Below are positions 7,448 through 16,475 of a stretch of 60,960 nt of DNA, in pieces; position 1 is the stretch's first letter; each line of letters begins with the position of its first letter. Source of the stretch: Bradyrhizobiaceae bacterium (GTDB taxonomy: Bacteria; Pseudomonadota; Alphaproteobacteria; Rhizobiales; Xanthobacteraceae); contig CANKHA010000015.1 of assembly GCA_947481685.1 (NCBI GenBank), positions 1-60,960 on the forward strand. Reading direction: 5' to 3'. The position numbers and the translations under genes are program-made. Below the pieces are notes generated by a model. That model was not told the origin of the DNA. It made no database searches and saw nothing but the letters and a program-made list of their open reading frames with translations.

Positions 7448-7996
7448 ATGGCAAAAGCTCTCGACGAAAAAGATTTCGCTAAAGTGGGTGCGGGCACCGT
7501 CAGCTTCCGCGCCGACGACATCAAGGCTTCGACCGCATTCCGCGCGGATTATGTGGGTCGCCCGAACGTGATCAAGGCGGAGGACATGCCGTTCGAGCAA
7601 TCACCCGACGGCTACATCAAGCATCTCATCCACAACAAGATGAACTCGCCCGAGATGTGCATCGAGGCGTACATGCTTTTCCTCAAGCAGAATGACCGGT
7701 CGGGCAAGCACCGGCACATGTGGGAAGAGGTTATCTTCGTGGCCGAAGGCTCAGGCTACGACCTGCACTGGGACTTCCAGTTCGACTGCATCGAAGAGTT
7801 CGAATGGAAGTGGGACGAGACGCCCCGGAAATTCGAATGGAGCCGTGGCGACTTCATCTATGTCCCGCCCTTCGTCACGCACCAGCACTTCTCGAATCCC
7901 GACAGCGAGGCGAGGCTGATCGTCATCAGCAACCGCATCTTCAAGGAAATCGGATTCGACTGGTTCGACCAGCTCGAGGAAGCGCCGCGTCCGTAA
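7448..7996 (+). CDS. Cupin-domain protein with complete metal-site motif
   Basis: A 182-residue protein with site GAGGG 11 bases upstream. It has a long N-terminal arm (residues 1-80) and a cupin barrel: GKHRHMWEEVIFVAEG near residue 90 supplies His, His and Glu, and GDFIYVPPFVTHQHF near 135 supplies the last His. The acidic, Trp-rich insert DLHWDFQFDCIEEFEWKWD between the motifs is unusual. It is last in the ferredoxin-cupin-cupin unit, before a strong terminator. Gentisate-type ring cleavage or binding of a pathway intermediate are possible roles; neither is shown. Confidence 0.8.
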   Translation: MAKALDEKDFAKVGAGTVSFRADDIKASTAFRADYVGRPNVIKAEDMPFEQSPDGYIKHLIHNKMNSPEMCIEAYMLFLKQNDRSGKHRHMWEEVIFVAEGSGYDLHWDFQFDCIEEFEWKWDETPRKFEWSRGDFIYVPPFVTHQHFSNPDSEARLIVISNRIFKEIGFDWFDQLEEAPRP

Positions 7997-8025
7997 TCCT
8001 GCAACGCGCGCACGAGATCAGCGAA

Positions 8026-8051
8026 AGGGGCGCCCTGAGCGCCCCTTTTTT
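8026..8051 (+). terminator. Intrinsic terminator after the cupin genes
   Basis: AGGGGCGC (8026-8033) pairs with GCGCCCCT (8039-8046) around a 5-base loop and is followed by a six-T run, the classic form. It ends the ferredoxin/cupin transcript. Confidence 0.9.
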
Positions 8052-8052
8052 C

Positions 8053-8119
8053 GAGAGCGCAATCCGGCGAAGTGGGAACCGGTTCGCCGCAAGATTGCGC
8101 GATAAATTAACAACTCTAG
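8053..8119 (+). repeat. Dispersed palindromic intergenic repeat, copy A (short form)
   Basis: The core GCGCAATCCGGCGAA...TTCGCCGCAAGATTGCGC folds on itself around GTGGGAACCGG. Copies occur at 50832-50923, 52605-52693 and 59766-59833. This copy lacks the extra CCCGGAnnTGATCCGGG hairpin of the long form. Its edge overlaps the stop codon of the TPR lipoprotein gene. It resembles the abundant Rhizobiales palindrome whose usual arms read GCATGATCCGGAAAAG. Confidence 0.8.
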
Positions 8120-8691
8120 CGCTGGACGGACTTGCCCTTGCGGGCGCTCTCGTCCAGCAACTTGATGTTGTTCTGGATGTAGGGGCTCTTCGGATCGAGT
8201 GCCCGCGCTTCCGCCAGTTTGGTGCGGGCGCGCGCGTAATCGCCGCGCAGAATGAAGGAATAGCCCTGGTTGTTCAGAATCTCGGGCGAGGGGCCGACGA
8301 TCGCGATGGCCTGTTTATAGGCGCGGTCCGCAAGCTCGAAGCGGCGCAGACGGTCATAGGAGGCGGCAAGCCCGAGCCAGGCCTCGGCATCGCGCGGCTG
8401 GCCTTCGGCTGCACGGCGGAAATAGTGCTCCGCCAACCCGAAATTTTCCTGACGGAAATGCTGCTTGCCGAGGCTGAGGTCGTCTTTCGGATCGCTGCCC
8501 AGCATGCCCGCGTTGGACGTCTCACCTTCGCCGATGACCGATGCCACCGTGCCCGTCGCCTCGGGATCCGCCGACGCGTTCACGCCCGCGCCATTGGCGG
8601 GTTTAAACATGTCTGTGAGCTGGGAGGACGTGCCGCAACCGGTCAGCGAGACCAGCATGGCGGCAACGATCAATACGCACACTCGGTTCAT
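8116..8691 (-). CDS. TPR lipoprotein, TadD-like pilus assembly protein
   Basis: A 191-residue protein from ATG 8691; the open frame extends upstream, but only this start begins with a lipoprotein signal (MNRVCVLIVAAMLVSLTGC, lipobox Cys 19). After a Gly/Ser/Thr linker, residues about 75-180 hold three to four tetratricopeptide repeats (AEHYFRRAAEGQPRDAEAWLGLA, then ILNNQGYSFILRGDYARAR). TadD of the tight-adherence system is a TPR lipoprotein needed for secretin and pilus assembly. It is the last gene of the Tad series, 129 bases after tadC. Confidence 0.8.
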   Translation of the reverse strand: MNRVCVLIVAAMLVSLTGCGTSSQLTDMFKPANGAGVNASADPEATGTVASVIGEGETSNAGMLGSDPKDDLSLGKQHFRQENFGLAEHYFRRAAEGQPRDAEAWLGLAASYDRLRRFELADRAYKQAIAIVGPSPEILNNQGYSFILRGDYARARTKLAEARALDPKSPYIQNNIKLLDESARKGKSVQR

Positions 8692-8820
8692 CACGCCCAC
8701 GCCGACATCGGTTTCGCCGCAGCGGCGAGCGCACGCGCGCAACATTCCGCACTGCGGAAGCAACCGGACAATCGACCCTAGGGCAGGATGGTTAACAATT
8801 TGTCGCCGGAGCCGTGGCGA

Positions 8821-9789
8821 TCAATAGTTTCCGGTCATCAGGCGCACGGCGACCGGCAAAAGGATGACGACGAAGATCACCGGGAAGATGCACACCATCA
8901 TCGGGATGGAAAGCTTGGCGGGCAGTGCATAGGCTTTTTCCTCAGCCCGCGAGAGCCGCTTGTGCCGCATGTCGTCGCTGTAAACGCGCAAGGCTTCCGT
9001 GATGCTGGAGCCAAGCTCCGCGGATTGCTGGATCAGCGTGGCGAAGGAACGGGCTTCTTCGAGACCCAGCCGGTCCGCGAGATGTTCCAGCGCCTCGCTT
9101 AGCGTGCGGCCCGCGCGAATTTCCAGACTGGCCATGTGGATGTTGGAAGAGAGCGAAGGATAGGAGTCCGTGATTTCCCGGCCGACGCGGTCGAGTGCGG
9201 CCTCCATGCTGAGGCCTGAATCGGCGCAGACCACAAGCAGATCCATAAAATCCGGAAATCCGGAAATGTGTTCAGCTTTGCGCGCCTTGATGCGCCGATC
9301 GATGTAGAAACTCGGGCCGACATAGCCAAGCATGCCGGCGGCGCCGACAACCATCCAGAACTTCGATCCGGAGAGTGAGATCAATGCCGGCGAGAGGAAG
9401 AACGCCGCGATGGCAAGACCGACGGCGAGGGCGGTGCGCATCATAAAGAAAAACGCCACAGCGCGCGGATCGTAGATGCCGGCATGCACCATGCGGCGCC
9501 GCAAAATCTTCATGTCCTTGCCGTCGCCGGCAGAGTAATGCCTGGTCGTGTAATCGACGAGCTTCTTCGCAGCCTGGATACTGGAATGGCGCAACGAGCG
9601 GTCACCGTCGCCCATTTTTTCGTTGTCTGTGCTGATATTGATCCCGGCTGCCCGCCGTTTAACCTCGCCACGCACGCGCGCGCCCGTCATCAAGGAGTAG
9701 GCGAGCACCGCGACCGCAAGAAAGATCATCAGCGCCAGCATCATCTGCGGGCCACCAAACAAATTGCCGAACAGGTCAAATTTGCTCAT
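8821..9789 (-). CDS. tadC: Tad pilus inner-membrane platform protein TadC
   Basis: A 322-residue type II secretion F-domain protein. A membrane helix lies at about residues 15-35, two central helices at about 110-160, the cytoplasmic F domain at about 175-290 (GFPDFMDLLVVCADSGLSMEAAL and ARSFATLIQQSAELGSSI), and a last helix at the C-terminus (VCIFPVIFVVILLPVAV). With TadB it forms the inner-membrane platform that works with the CpaF ATPase to extrude Flp pili. It starts 3 bases after the tadB stop. Confidence 0.88.
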   Translation of the reverse strand: MSKFDLFGNLFGGPQMMLALMIFLAVAVLAYSLMTGARVRGEVKRRAAGINISTDNEKMGDGDRSLRHSSIQAAKKLVDYTTRHYSAGDGKDMKILRRRMVHAGIYDPRAVAFFFMMRTALAVGLAIAAFFLSPALISLSGSKFWMVVGAAGMLGYVGPSFYIDRRIKARKAEHISGFPDFMDLLVVCADSGLSMEAALDRVGREITDSYPSLSSNIHMASLEIRAGRTLSEALEHLADRLGLEEARSFATLIQQSAELGSSITEALRVYSDDMRHKRLSRAEEKAYALPAKLSIPMMVCIFPVIFVVILLPVAVRLMTGNY

Positions 9790-9792
9790 GGA

Positions 9793-10767
9793 TCAGATCT
9801 TGAAGTTTACAAGGCGGTACATGATGAAGTTGCCGATCCCCATCCAGCAGCCCGCAACTGTCAGCGCCATCTTGGTCAGGTTTTGATCCCAGACGCCGGC
9901 GTAGAAGTCCGGCGACGTCAGATTGACGATACCGAACATGACGACTGGCAACGACGACAGGATCAGCGCAGACGCGCGACCCTCCGAAGCGAGAGCGCGG
10001 ATCTTGCGGCGCATCTTGAATCGCTCACGGATCACCGTGGAAAGATTTTCGAGGATTTCGCCGAGGTTGCCGCCGGTCGAAGACTGGATCGCGACGGCGG
10101 TGACAAACAGCGGAAGATCGTCCTGACCGATGCGGTAATAGAGATTACGCATCGCAGTTTCGAGGTCCGCGCCGTAAGTGATTTCGTCGGCGACGATGCC
10201 GAATTCCGATCCGATCGGGTCCGCTTGCTCACGGGCGACCATGCTGATGGCGATCGGCACCGGATGTCCGGCGCGCAGGCTGCGCACGATGATGTCGAGA
10301 GCGTCAGGGAATTGCGCGCCAAATTTCTTTTGCCGCCGGCCGCGCAGAAAGCGCAGCACAAACCAGGGCAGGGCGGTGCTGCAGAACACGCCAACGACCA
10401 GCGCCTGCACGAGGTCGCCACGGACGATGTAGGCGATGCTGAAGGCCATCACCGCGCCGATGCCGGCGAAGAGGGCGAGCTTGGAAAAACCCAGCGTCAA
10501 TCCGGATTGCAGCACCAGCCGGTTCAAGCTTTCGGACGACAGGCGGTAGTCGCCGCCGCTGGTCAGGCCGCGCTCGCGTCGCAGCTGGATCAGGATGGCT
10601 TCGCGATCCACTTTGCCGTTCATCACCCGCAGGCGGCGGTTGACGTTGTTGCGGTAGGAGCTGCCCGAGAAAAACAAAAGATAAACCGCCTCAAACAGGA
10701 ACACCCCGGAGGCGGCGACCAGAAGATATACTAGGTAGATCGGGTCGAAGTCGAGATACGCACTCAC
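9793..10767 (-). CDS. tadB: Tad pilus inner-membrane platform protein TadB
   Basis: A 324-residue F-domain membrane protein. An N-terminal helix lies at about residues 12-32, central helices at about 95-130, the F domain at about 150-280 (FPDALDIIVRSLRAGHPVPIA and LPLFVTAVAIQSSTGGNLGEIL), and a C-terminal helix. Its start overlaps the cpaF stop by 4 bases (ATGA), indicating translational coupling. It pairs with TadC in the pilus export platform. Confidence 0.88.
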   Translation of the reverse strand: MSAYLDFDPIYLVYLLVAASGVFLFEAVYLLFFSGSSYRNNVNRRLRVMNGKVDREAILIQLRRERGLTSGGDYRLSSESLNRLVLQSGLTLGFSKLALFAGIGAVMAFSIAYIVRGDLVQALVVGVFCSTALPWFVLRFLRGRRQKKFGAQFPDALDIIVRSLRAGHPVPIAISMVAREQADPIGSEFGIVADEITYGADLETAMRNLYYRIGQDDLPLFVTAVAIQSSTGGNLGEILENLSTVIRERFKMRRKIRALASEGRASALILSSLPVVMFGIVNLTSPDFYAGVWDQNLTKMALTVAGCWMGIGNFIMYRLVNFKI

Positions 10768-12188
10768 AGCGGTTTCCCAGGGTCGAAGTAGCTGCCGGGG
10801 ATATTGATGCCCTGATGCACCAACTCGGCCAGGAAGCGCGGGCGCACGCCCGTTGCCACGAAATGTCCCAGCACGGCGCCGTCCGGCCCGGTGCCGGTGC
10901 GGACATATTTGAAGATCTCCTGCATCTGGATGATGTCACCCTCCAGTCCGGTGATCTCGGCAATGCTGGTGACCTTGCGCTTGCCGTCGGATTGGCGCGA
11001 AAGCTGCACGATCAACTGAATGGCGCCGGCGATCTGGCCGCGGATGGAAGCGATGGTCATCGGCAGTCCGGCCATGCCGATCATCTGCTCGAGGCGCGAG
11101 ATCGCGTCGCGCGGGGTATTGGCGTGGATGGTCGCCATCGAGCCTTCGTGGCCGGTATTCATGGCCTGCAACATGTCGAAAGCTTCCTCGCCGCGGCACT
11201 CACCGAGGATGATGCGGTCGGGGCGCATACGCAGTGCGTTCTTGACCAGTTCGCGCTGGCGGATTTCGCCTTTGCCTTCAAGATTGGGCGGGCGTGTTTC
11301 CATGCGGCCGACATGCGGCTGCTGCAACTGCAATTCGGCCGCGTCTTCGATGGTGAGCAGGCGCTCTTTCTCGGAGATAAACGCCGACAACGCGTTGAGC
11401 ATCGTGGTCTTGCCAGAGCCGGTACCACCGGAAATGATGGTGGTGATGCGCGCCTTCACCGCTGCCGCCAGCACCTCGGCCATTTGCGGCCGGATCGCAC
11501 CGAATTCAATCAGCTTGCTGAAGTTGAACGGCTTCTTGGAGAATTTGCGGATCGACACCAGCGGTCCATCGACGCCGATCGGACGTAGGGCGACGTTGAC
11601 GCGGGAACCGTCCAGCAGGCGCGCGTCGCACATCGGGTGGGATTCATCGACGCGCCGGCCGACCGCGGAAACGATCTTGTTGATAATGCGCAGAAGGTGG
11701 GCTTCGTCCTTGAAGCGGACGGCACAGGGCTCAAGCACGCCGTTACGTTCCACATAGACGCTTTCATGACCGTTGATCAGGATGTCGGCGATACTCGGGT
11801 CTTTCAGCAGCGGCTCGAGCGGGCCAAGGCCCGTCATTTCATCCAGGATCTCGGAAACAAAATCGTTCAGCTCGTTGGTGTTCAGCGCCAGCCGTTCCAC
11901 CAGGATATACTGGGTGACGAGTTGCTGGATGTGTTTGCGAATTTCGTCTTCTGACAGCTTCTCCAGTGCCGAAAGATTGACCTCTTCGATCAGGCGGCGA
12001 TGCAGGCGCACCTTGGCGTCGAGCAGCTTGTCGCTGAGCAGGGGATTAACGGGTGCGGCGGTGGTGGCAGGTTCGGCAGACGGTTCGGGAAATACTGTCC
12101 AGGAAACGCCTTCAAGCGCCGCGGTTGGTTCCTCGACAACCACCTGTTCCGGCGACGACGCACGACGAGCTGTAAAACGACCGACCAT
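10764..12188 (-). CDS. cpaF: Tad pilus secretion ATPase CpaF/TadA
   Basis: A 474-residue type II/IV secretion ATPase. The N-terminal helical domain covers about 45-130. The ATPase core has Walker A GGTGSGKTT (254-262), Asp box LLTIEDAAELQL near 275 and Walker B-type RPDRIILGECRGEEA near 320, plus the HANTPRDAISRLEQM His box near 350. The length matches CpaF. It powers Flp pilus assembly at the inner membrane. It lies between cpaE and tadB in one operon. Confidence 0.93.
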   Translation of the reverse strand: MVGRFTARRASSPEQVVVEEPTAALEGVSWTVFPEPSAEPATTAAPVNPLLSDKLLDAKVRLHRRLIEEVNLSALEKLSEDEIRKHIQQLVTQYILVERLALNTNELNDFVSEILDEMTGLGPLEPLLKDPSIADILINGHESVYVERNGVLEPCAVRFKDEAHLLRIINKIVSAVGRRVDESHPMCDARLLDGSRVNVALRPIGVDGPLVSIRKFSKKPFNFSKLIEFGAIRPQMAEVLAAAVKARITTIISGGTGSGKTTMLNALSAFISEKERLLTIEDAAELQLQQPHVGRMETRPPNLEGKGEIRQRELVKNALRMRPDRIILGECRGEEAFDMLQAMNTGHEGSMATIHANTPRDAISRLEQMIGMAGLPMTIASIRGQIAGAIQLIVQLSRQSDGKRKVTSIAEITGLEGDIIQMQEIFKYVRTGTGPDGAVLGHFVATGVRPRFLAELVHQGINIPGSYFDPGKPL

Positions 12189-12220
12189 TTTTTATTTTTC
12201 CGCCGCTACGTGTTTGCTTC

Positions 12221-13444
12221 TCACCGCGCGAGCGAGAGCTTGAGTTTCTTTGTGAGGGGCATCGCAGATGACACAGCCGGTGTGATCGCCTGCGAGGCGA
12301 TGAGCTTCTTCAGTTGTGTCGTAATCTTGTTGCCGGGTTTTACGCTATCGAGCGGAACGCCGCGGTCGATTGCCTCACGCACGAGCGCGTAGTCATTGGG
12401 AATGCCGGAGACGAAGGAAGCGCCCAGCACTTGCTCTACGTCGCAGCGACGCAGGCCAGAGGAGAACATTTTCTGCTCGAAGCGATTGACGATCACTTTC
12501 GGCTGGGGTCCATCACCGAGTCGCTCGTCGATGGCGGCGACAAGCTGTTTCGCGTGGCGCAGGCCAGGCACCGTTGCCTCGCTTACGATGAACAGGTTAT
12601 TCGAGCCGAGCAGCACGCTATCGGTCCAGGAGAACCATGTGCGCGGCATGTCGAACACGACGTAGTCGAAATGGGTCGAGACCAGATCGAGCAGACGCGT
12701 CACGACGTCAGGGTTAAATGAACGCATCTCCGCCGGTCGATTAGGCGCTGCAACGACAGCAAGGCCGGACGCATGATAAGACAGCATCACCTCCAGCAAT
12801 TGCCGGTCGAGGCGTTCGGGACTCGGTTCGATTTCGCTGGGATTGAGGCGCGGCTCAAGATCGAGATAGTCGGCGCAGGCGCCTTGCTGGAAATTGAGAT
12901 CGACCAGGCAGGTTGAGGCTGGGCCTTTCGTGCCGCTGTTGAGCAGCAGCAATGCGGTTTGGATCGCCAGCGTTGTGACGCCCGCCCCGCCAACTGCGGG
13001 GAGGAAGGTGTAGATTTTTGCTTCCTTGGACTCATCGCTAGCCGGCGTCTTGGCAACGCGTGCACAGGCGCGCACCAGTTCAAGCGGCGGAACCGGCTTC
13101 ACCAGGAAGTCTGCGACGCGCATCTGGATAAGGGTGCGCGCAGCATCGGCATCGAAGGTTTGGGTCACGACGACAACCGGCGGCCGGGTTCCGATTCTGC
13201 TCACGAAACTCTGCAGCGCCTGCATTTCGTCGGCGCGGCCGGCGTCGAGATCGATCACAACAACCGTGGCGCCCTCGACATCGAGGGTTTCGGCGACTTC
13301 CGGCATTGTTCCGGTCACGACCGTCAGGTCGATCTGTGCGCCGGCGCTGAAGGTGGCTTTCACCGATTCCTCAAAGTCGGCGTCCGCGGTGAGCACGACC
13401 ACCCGCGTTTTGCTTGCCGTCTGTTTGGACCGACCCATCAGCAT
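12221..13444 (-). CDS. cpaE: Pilus localisation ATPase-like protein CpaE/TadZ
   Basis: A 407-residue protein with an N-terminal receiver-like domain (about 12-130, ending VADFLVKPVPPLELV) and a MinD/ParA-like domain (about 145-385). The P-loop reads AVGGAGVTTLA: the Gly and Thr residues are kept but the usual lysine is absent, as in several CpaE/TadZ proteins. It places the Tad machinery at a cell pole. Starts at 13444 or 13438 are both possible. It is co-directional with cpaF. Confidence 0.9.
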   Translation of the reverse strand: MLMGRSKQTASKTRVVVLTADADFEESVKATFSAGAQIDLTVVTGTMPEVAETLDVEGATVVVIDLDAGRADEMQALQSFVSRIGTRPPVVVVTQTFDADAARTLIQMRVADFLVKPVPPLELVRACARVAKTPASDESKEAKIYTFLPAVGGAGVTTLAIQTALLLLNSGTKGPASTCLVDLNFQQGACADYLDLEPRLNPSEIEPSPERLDRQLLEVMLSYHASGLAVVAAPNRPAEMRSFNPDVVTRLLDLVSTHFDYVVFDMPRTWFSWTDSVLLGSNNLFIVSEATVPGLRHAKQLVAAIDERLGDGPQPKVIVNRFEQKMFSSGLRRCDVEQVLGASFVSGIPNDYALVREAIDRGVPLDSVKPGNKITTQLKKLIASQAITPAVSSAMPLTKKLKLSLAR

Positions 13445-13479
13445 ATTACGTCTCTGTTCGTTTCCGCTGTCGTTGCTGT

Positions 13480-13791
13480 TCAGGGTTTCGTCGTTGTCGG
13501 CGCCGCCTGATAGCCGGCAGAGCTGGTCATCGCGCCGACCGGCGTGGTGACCTTGTTGGTGCGATAGCGCTCGACTGCCGACTGCATTTTCTGCCCGTCA
13601 AAGGCGATGTTCTTGTTGGCGCTTGCGGGCGGCCACGGATCGACCATTTGGGCGACTTGATTGCTGTAGACGTCTTCTCCAGCCGAGACCGAGATCGACT
13701 CGCGGCGATCCAGATAGAGGTCCGAGCAGCCTGTGAGCGCGGTTGTTGCGATCAGCACGAAGATTCCAAGCTTAATTCTTGACCGAGACAA
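13480..13791 (-). CDS. Small pilus-locus lipoprotein, short CpaD-like
   Basis: A 103-residue protein with lipoprotein signal MSRSRIKLGIFVLIATTALTGC (lipobox Cys 22). The mature part contains LDRRESISVSAGEDVYSNQVAQMVDPWPP near residue 28. The start overlaps the 3' end of cpaC by 20 bases. CpaD, normally about 200 residues, holds this place in other cpa operons. This protein keeps only a CpaD-like N-terminal segment, so it is either a reduced CpaD or a distinct secretin-associated lipoprotein. Confidence 0.75.
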   Translation of the reverse strand: MSRSRIKLGIFVLIATTALTGCSDLYLDRRESISVSAGEDVYSNQVAQMVDPWPPASANKNIAFDGQKMQSAVERYRTNKVTTPVGAMTSSAGYQAAPTTTKP

Positions 13792-15268
13792 CGACGCCTC
13801 CTTTTTTTGGCAGATCGAGGATGTGGCCGATCATCGGCTGAGCCGCGCCGGGAGCAAGACGAGCGACCTCGCGCTGGATTTCCAATTTTCCCATCAGGAA
13901 GAAATCGACATCGTTGGCCGGCAGCGTCTTGTCGAGTGGTGTCCTGACCACATCGCCAGGACGGGTCGGGCGCACCAGGCGCGGCGTGATGATGATGGCC
14001 AGATCGGTTTCGTTCTTCTGGTAGGAGCGGCTTGAGAACAGCGCGCCCAGTACCGGCACGTCGCTGAGCCAGGGCAGCCCTTCGGTGGCGGTGGAGCTGG
14101 TGTTCTGCAGCAGGCCGCCGATCACGAAGCTCTGGCCGTCGCGCAATTCCACCGTGGTGTTGGCGCGGCGGACGATGAGCGCGGGCACCGAGATGCCGTT
14201 GGCGACGCTGACGGTATGGCTTGGGTCGAACTGGCTGACCTCCGGCTCGATCTTGATGTTGATCAGGCCGCCTTTCAGCACCGTCGGCGTGAAGGAAAGG
14301 CCCACGCCGTAACGCTTATAGTCGACCGTCACCGAGCCGAGCGAGCCGGCGACCGGGATGGGGTATTCACCGCCGGCAAGGAAGCTCGCGGTGTCGCCGG
14401 AGAGCGCAACCAGGTTCGGTTCGGCGAGACTGCGCGCCAGACCCTGCTGTTCCAGCGCATTGATGAAAGCGTCGGTGGTCAGGCCGGCCGCGGCAATGCG
14501 GGCAACGCCCACGCCGAAGGGCGAAGCGCCCGACAGCACGCCCGCTGCAACTTCGCCGACGCCGAGGCCCTTTTTCGGAGGCGCGGTCAGCGGCAAGTTG
14601 CCCGATGGCTGACGCGAACCAATATTGGCCGTGCCCGATGAGCCGAACACGTTCCACTGCACGCCGATTTCACGGCTCGCCTGACGCGAGGCTTCGATGA
14701 AGCGCACTTCCAGCATCACCTGCTGCGGAGAATCGACGCTCACGGAGTTGATGACGTCCGGTCCGAATTGTTTGGCGACGGTCATTGCCTGGTCGAGCGT
14801 GACGGCGTCCGGCGACGTGCCGGTGAGAAGGATCTTGCCGTTAGCGGTCGCAACGCGGATGCCGGCATGAGAGAAACGCCGGGTGATTTCCGCCGACAGC
14901 ATGGAGGTGTCGAAGTTCACCTCAACATCGAACATGCCGATCAGCTTTTTGCCTTCGCCGTAAGCGGAGACGCGGGTGGTGCCGCTCTTGCGGCCAAGGA
15001 TCGACAGCGACTTGTCGGTGAGCACGTTGACGTCCGCGATCTCCGGGTCGCCGACGGTTACGTCGGTGAAGCTCGTGTCGGTGCGTACGTCGGCCGACTT
15101 GCCGATCGCGACGTTCACCGTCGCAGTGCGGTTTGCGCTTGTGATCGACACCAGTTTCTGCGCCTGCGCTTCATCCATCGGCGTCGCTATGCCAATGGCG
15201 AGTGCGGCGAGTGCCGTTGCAAGCAAGAACCGGATTCCCCGTCCGGTACCAATCTGTTTGTGACTCAC
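13772..15268 (-). CDS. cpaC: Tad pilus secretin CpaC/RcpA
   Basis: A 498-residue outer-membrane secretin. It starts at a GTG with GGGGAGAG upstream. A signal peptide ends at about AQA-36. An N-terminal pilus-related domain has VGDPEIADVNVLTDKSLSILG (near 72) and a BON-like segment. The secretin core at about 180-440 contains VMLEVRFIEASRQASREIGVQW and the closing LPWLSDVPVLGALF. It forms the pore for Flp pili. It is followed by the overlapping small lipoprotein. Confidence 0.92.
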   Translation of the reverse strand: MSHKQIGTGRGIRFLLATALAALAIGIATPMDEAQAQKLVSITSANRTATVNVAIGKSADVRTDTSFTDVTVGDPEIADVNVLTDKSLSILGRKSGTTRVSAYGEGKKLIGMFDVEVNFDTSMLSAEITRRFSHAGIRVATANGKILLTGTSPDAVTLDQAMTVAKQFGPDVINSVSVDSPQQVMLEVRFIEASRQASREIGVQWNVFGSSGTANIGSRQPSGNLPLTAPPKKGLGVGEVAAGVLSGASPFGVGVARIAAAGLTTDAFINALEQQGLARSLAEPNLVALSGDTASFLAGGEYPIPVAGSLGSVTVDYKRYGVGLSFTPTVLKGGLINIKIEPEVSQFDPSHTVSVANGISVPALIVRRANTTVELRDGQSFVIGGLLQNTSSTATEGLPWLSDVPVLGALFSSRSYQKNETDLAIIITPRLVRPTRPGDVVRTPLDKTLPANDVDFFLMGKLEIQREVARLAPGAAQPMIGHILDLPKKGGVVVSVKN

Positions 15269-15300
15269 GTTACTCTCCCCGTCCCCTGTCGACGTTCCCG

Positions 15301-16152
15301 TTAATTTATGAGGCGTTTGAGGAACCCTGCGTCTTTCGACTCAGTCCCATCCACCGGCACGCTGTATTCCTGCTTGACCAGTCCCCGTGTAACGACCACG
15401 CGCTTGGTGTCCGAAGCGGCGACATCGCCGTCGAGATCCGAAAGCGTGATCCGTTTGGTGCTCTCTGCTCCGGTTTCCCCGGCCTTGCGCAGCAGAAGAG
15501 AGAGGCTGCCAACCGACGCCGCGAGCCAAACCTTCTGTGCGGAGTTGGTGGAGACCTCCAGCGTGACGGCCTTTGCCACCGCCGCCTTGTCAGCGCTCGT
15601 GTCGGCGGATTGATCGACCGCGAGCACGCGTGCGTTCTGCAGCACGATATCGGTCGATGCCTTGTCTTTGTCTGTTTGACGCGTCAGCACGACATCGACG
15701 CGGTCGCCCGGCAGCACGAAGCCGCCGACACCTTCCACGTCGTTGACACGGATCGTGACGGCTTTCATGCCGTCTTCGACCAGTGATGACAGTGTCGCGC
15801 GCTGTCCCGCCCCCGTAACCTTCAAAGAAAGAACCGGCTCATTGGCTTCAATCGGCGCCAGCACCACGCGCTTGCCGCCCGAGAGAATGTCCGAAACGTT
15901 GTTGAACGCGCCTTTCGGCACGGCATCCTGCGACCACGGAATTTCGCGCAGCGCATCTGCGGTGAGTTCCATTCCGTAGCGCAGCGGACGCGCTGCAACC
16001 ACGATGGTCTTGGTGGCCGAGGGCGTCTTCTGCGCCTCAAGGCTCTTCATCCGCATCTCCGCCTGACTGTTCAGCCACGACTGAGCGATGAAGACTGCGA
16101 GCAGTCCAAACAACACAGCGAAGCCGGTCATGACGAGTGTACTGGCGCGCAC
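15301..16152 (-). CDS. cpaB: Tad pilus assembly protein CpaB/RcpC
   Basis: A 283-residue protein starting at GTG 16152, with GGAAA about 7 bases upstream. An N-terminal membrane helix (about 8-26) leads to a SAF domain (about 48-115, VAARPLRYGMELTADALREIPW) and an RcpC domain (about 120-225, ending in an AQKVWLAASVGSLSLLLR-like segment). It works with the secretin. It is the first gene of the visible Tad transcription unit; no pilin or prepilin peptidase precedes it in the window. Confidence 0.9.
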   Translation of the reverse strand: MRASTLVMTGFAVLFGLLAVFIAQSWLNSQAEMRMKSLEAQKTPSATKTIVVAARPLRYGMELTADALREIPWSQDAVPKGAFNNVSDILSGGKRVVLAPIEANEPVLSLKVTGAGQRATLSSLVEDGMKAVTIRVNDVEGVGGFVLPGDRVDVVLTRQTDKDKASTDIVLQNARVLAVDQSADTSADKAAVAKAVTLEVSTNSAQKVWLAASVGSLSLLLRKAGETGAESTKRITLSDLDGDVAASDTKRVVVTRGLVKQEYSVPVDGTESKDAGFLKRLIN

Positions 16153-16475
16153 GGCAAATTTCCTGTTTGACGCAATTCAATTTCGTTGCTGCCGTTTGTA
16201 AGCCACAGAGGTTGTCAGAAAGTGTTGAAGCGGCGCGAGCAAAGCTGCCTCTTCCACTATGCTGAAAGAGAGCTGAATTGTTATTGTTTATGAGCTGTGT
16301 ATGCGCGCGTCGTAAGGGTGAGATAACCTTTACGAAAATTGCGATGCGGAACTTTCAACTCGAAACGTCTCGGCAAATCAACGGAAACCATGTGCGCTGC
16401 ACTTGCTGAGTGCAGCTTGCATGGTTGCGGAAAAGTTTCGCGCGCGAATTAAGAACTGGGAAAGGCTGATGGCGT
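16153..16475. other. Gene-free stretch containing the probable cpa promoter region
   Basis: These 323 bases between cpaB and a convergently arranged MFS gene are AT-richer than their surroundings (for example around 16270-16350). I see no convincing gene, no clear -35/-10 pair, no CtrA-type TTAA-N7-TTAA and no terminator. The promoter for cpaB and the MFS 3' end must share it. Confidence 0.5.
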
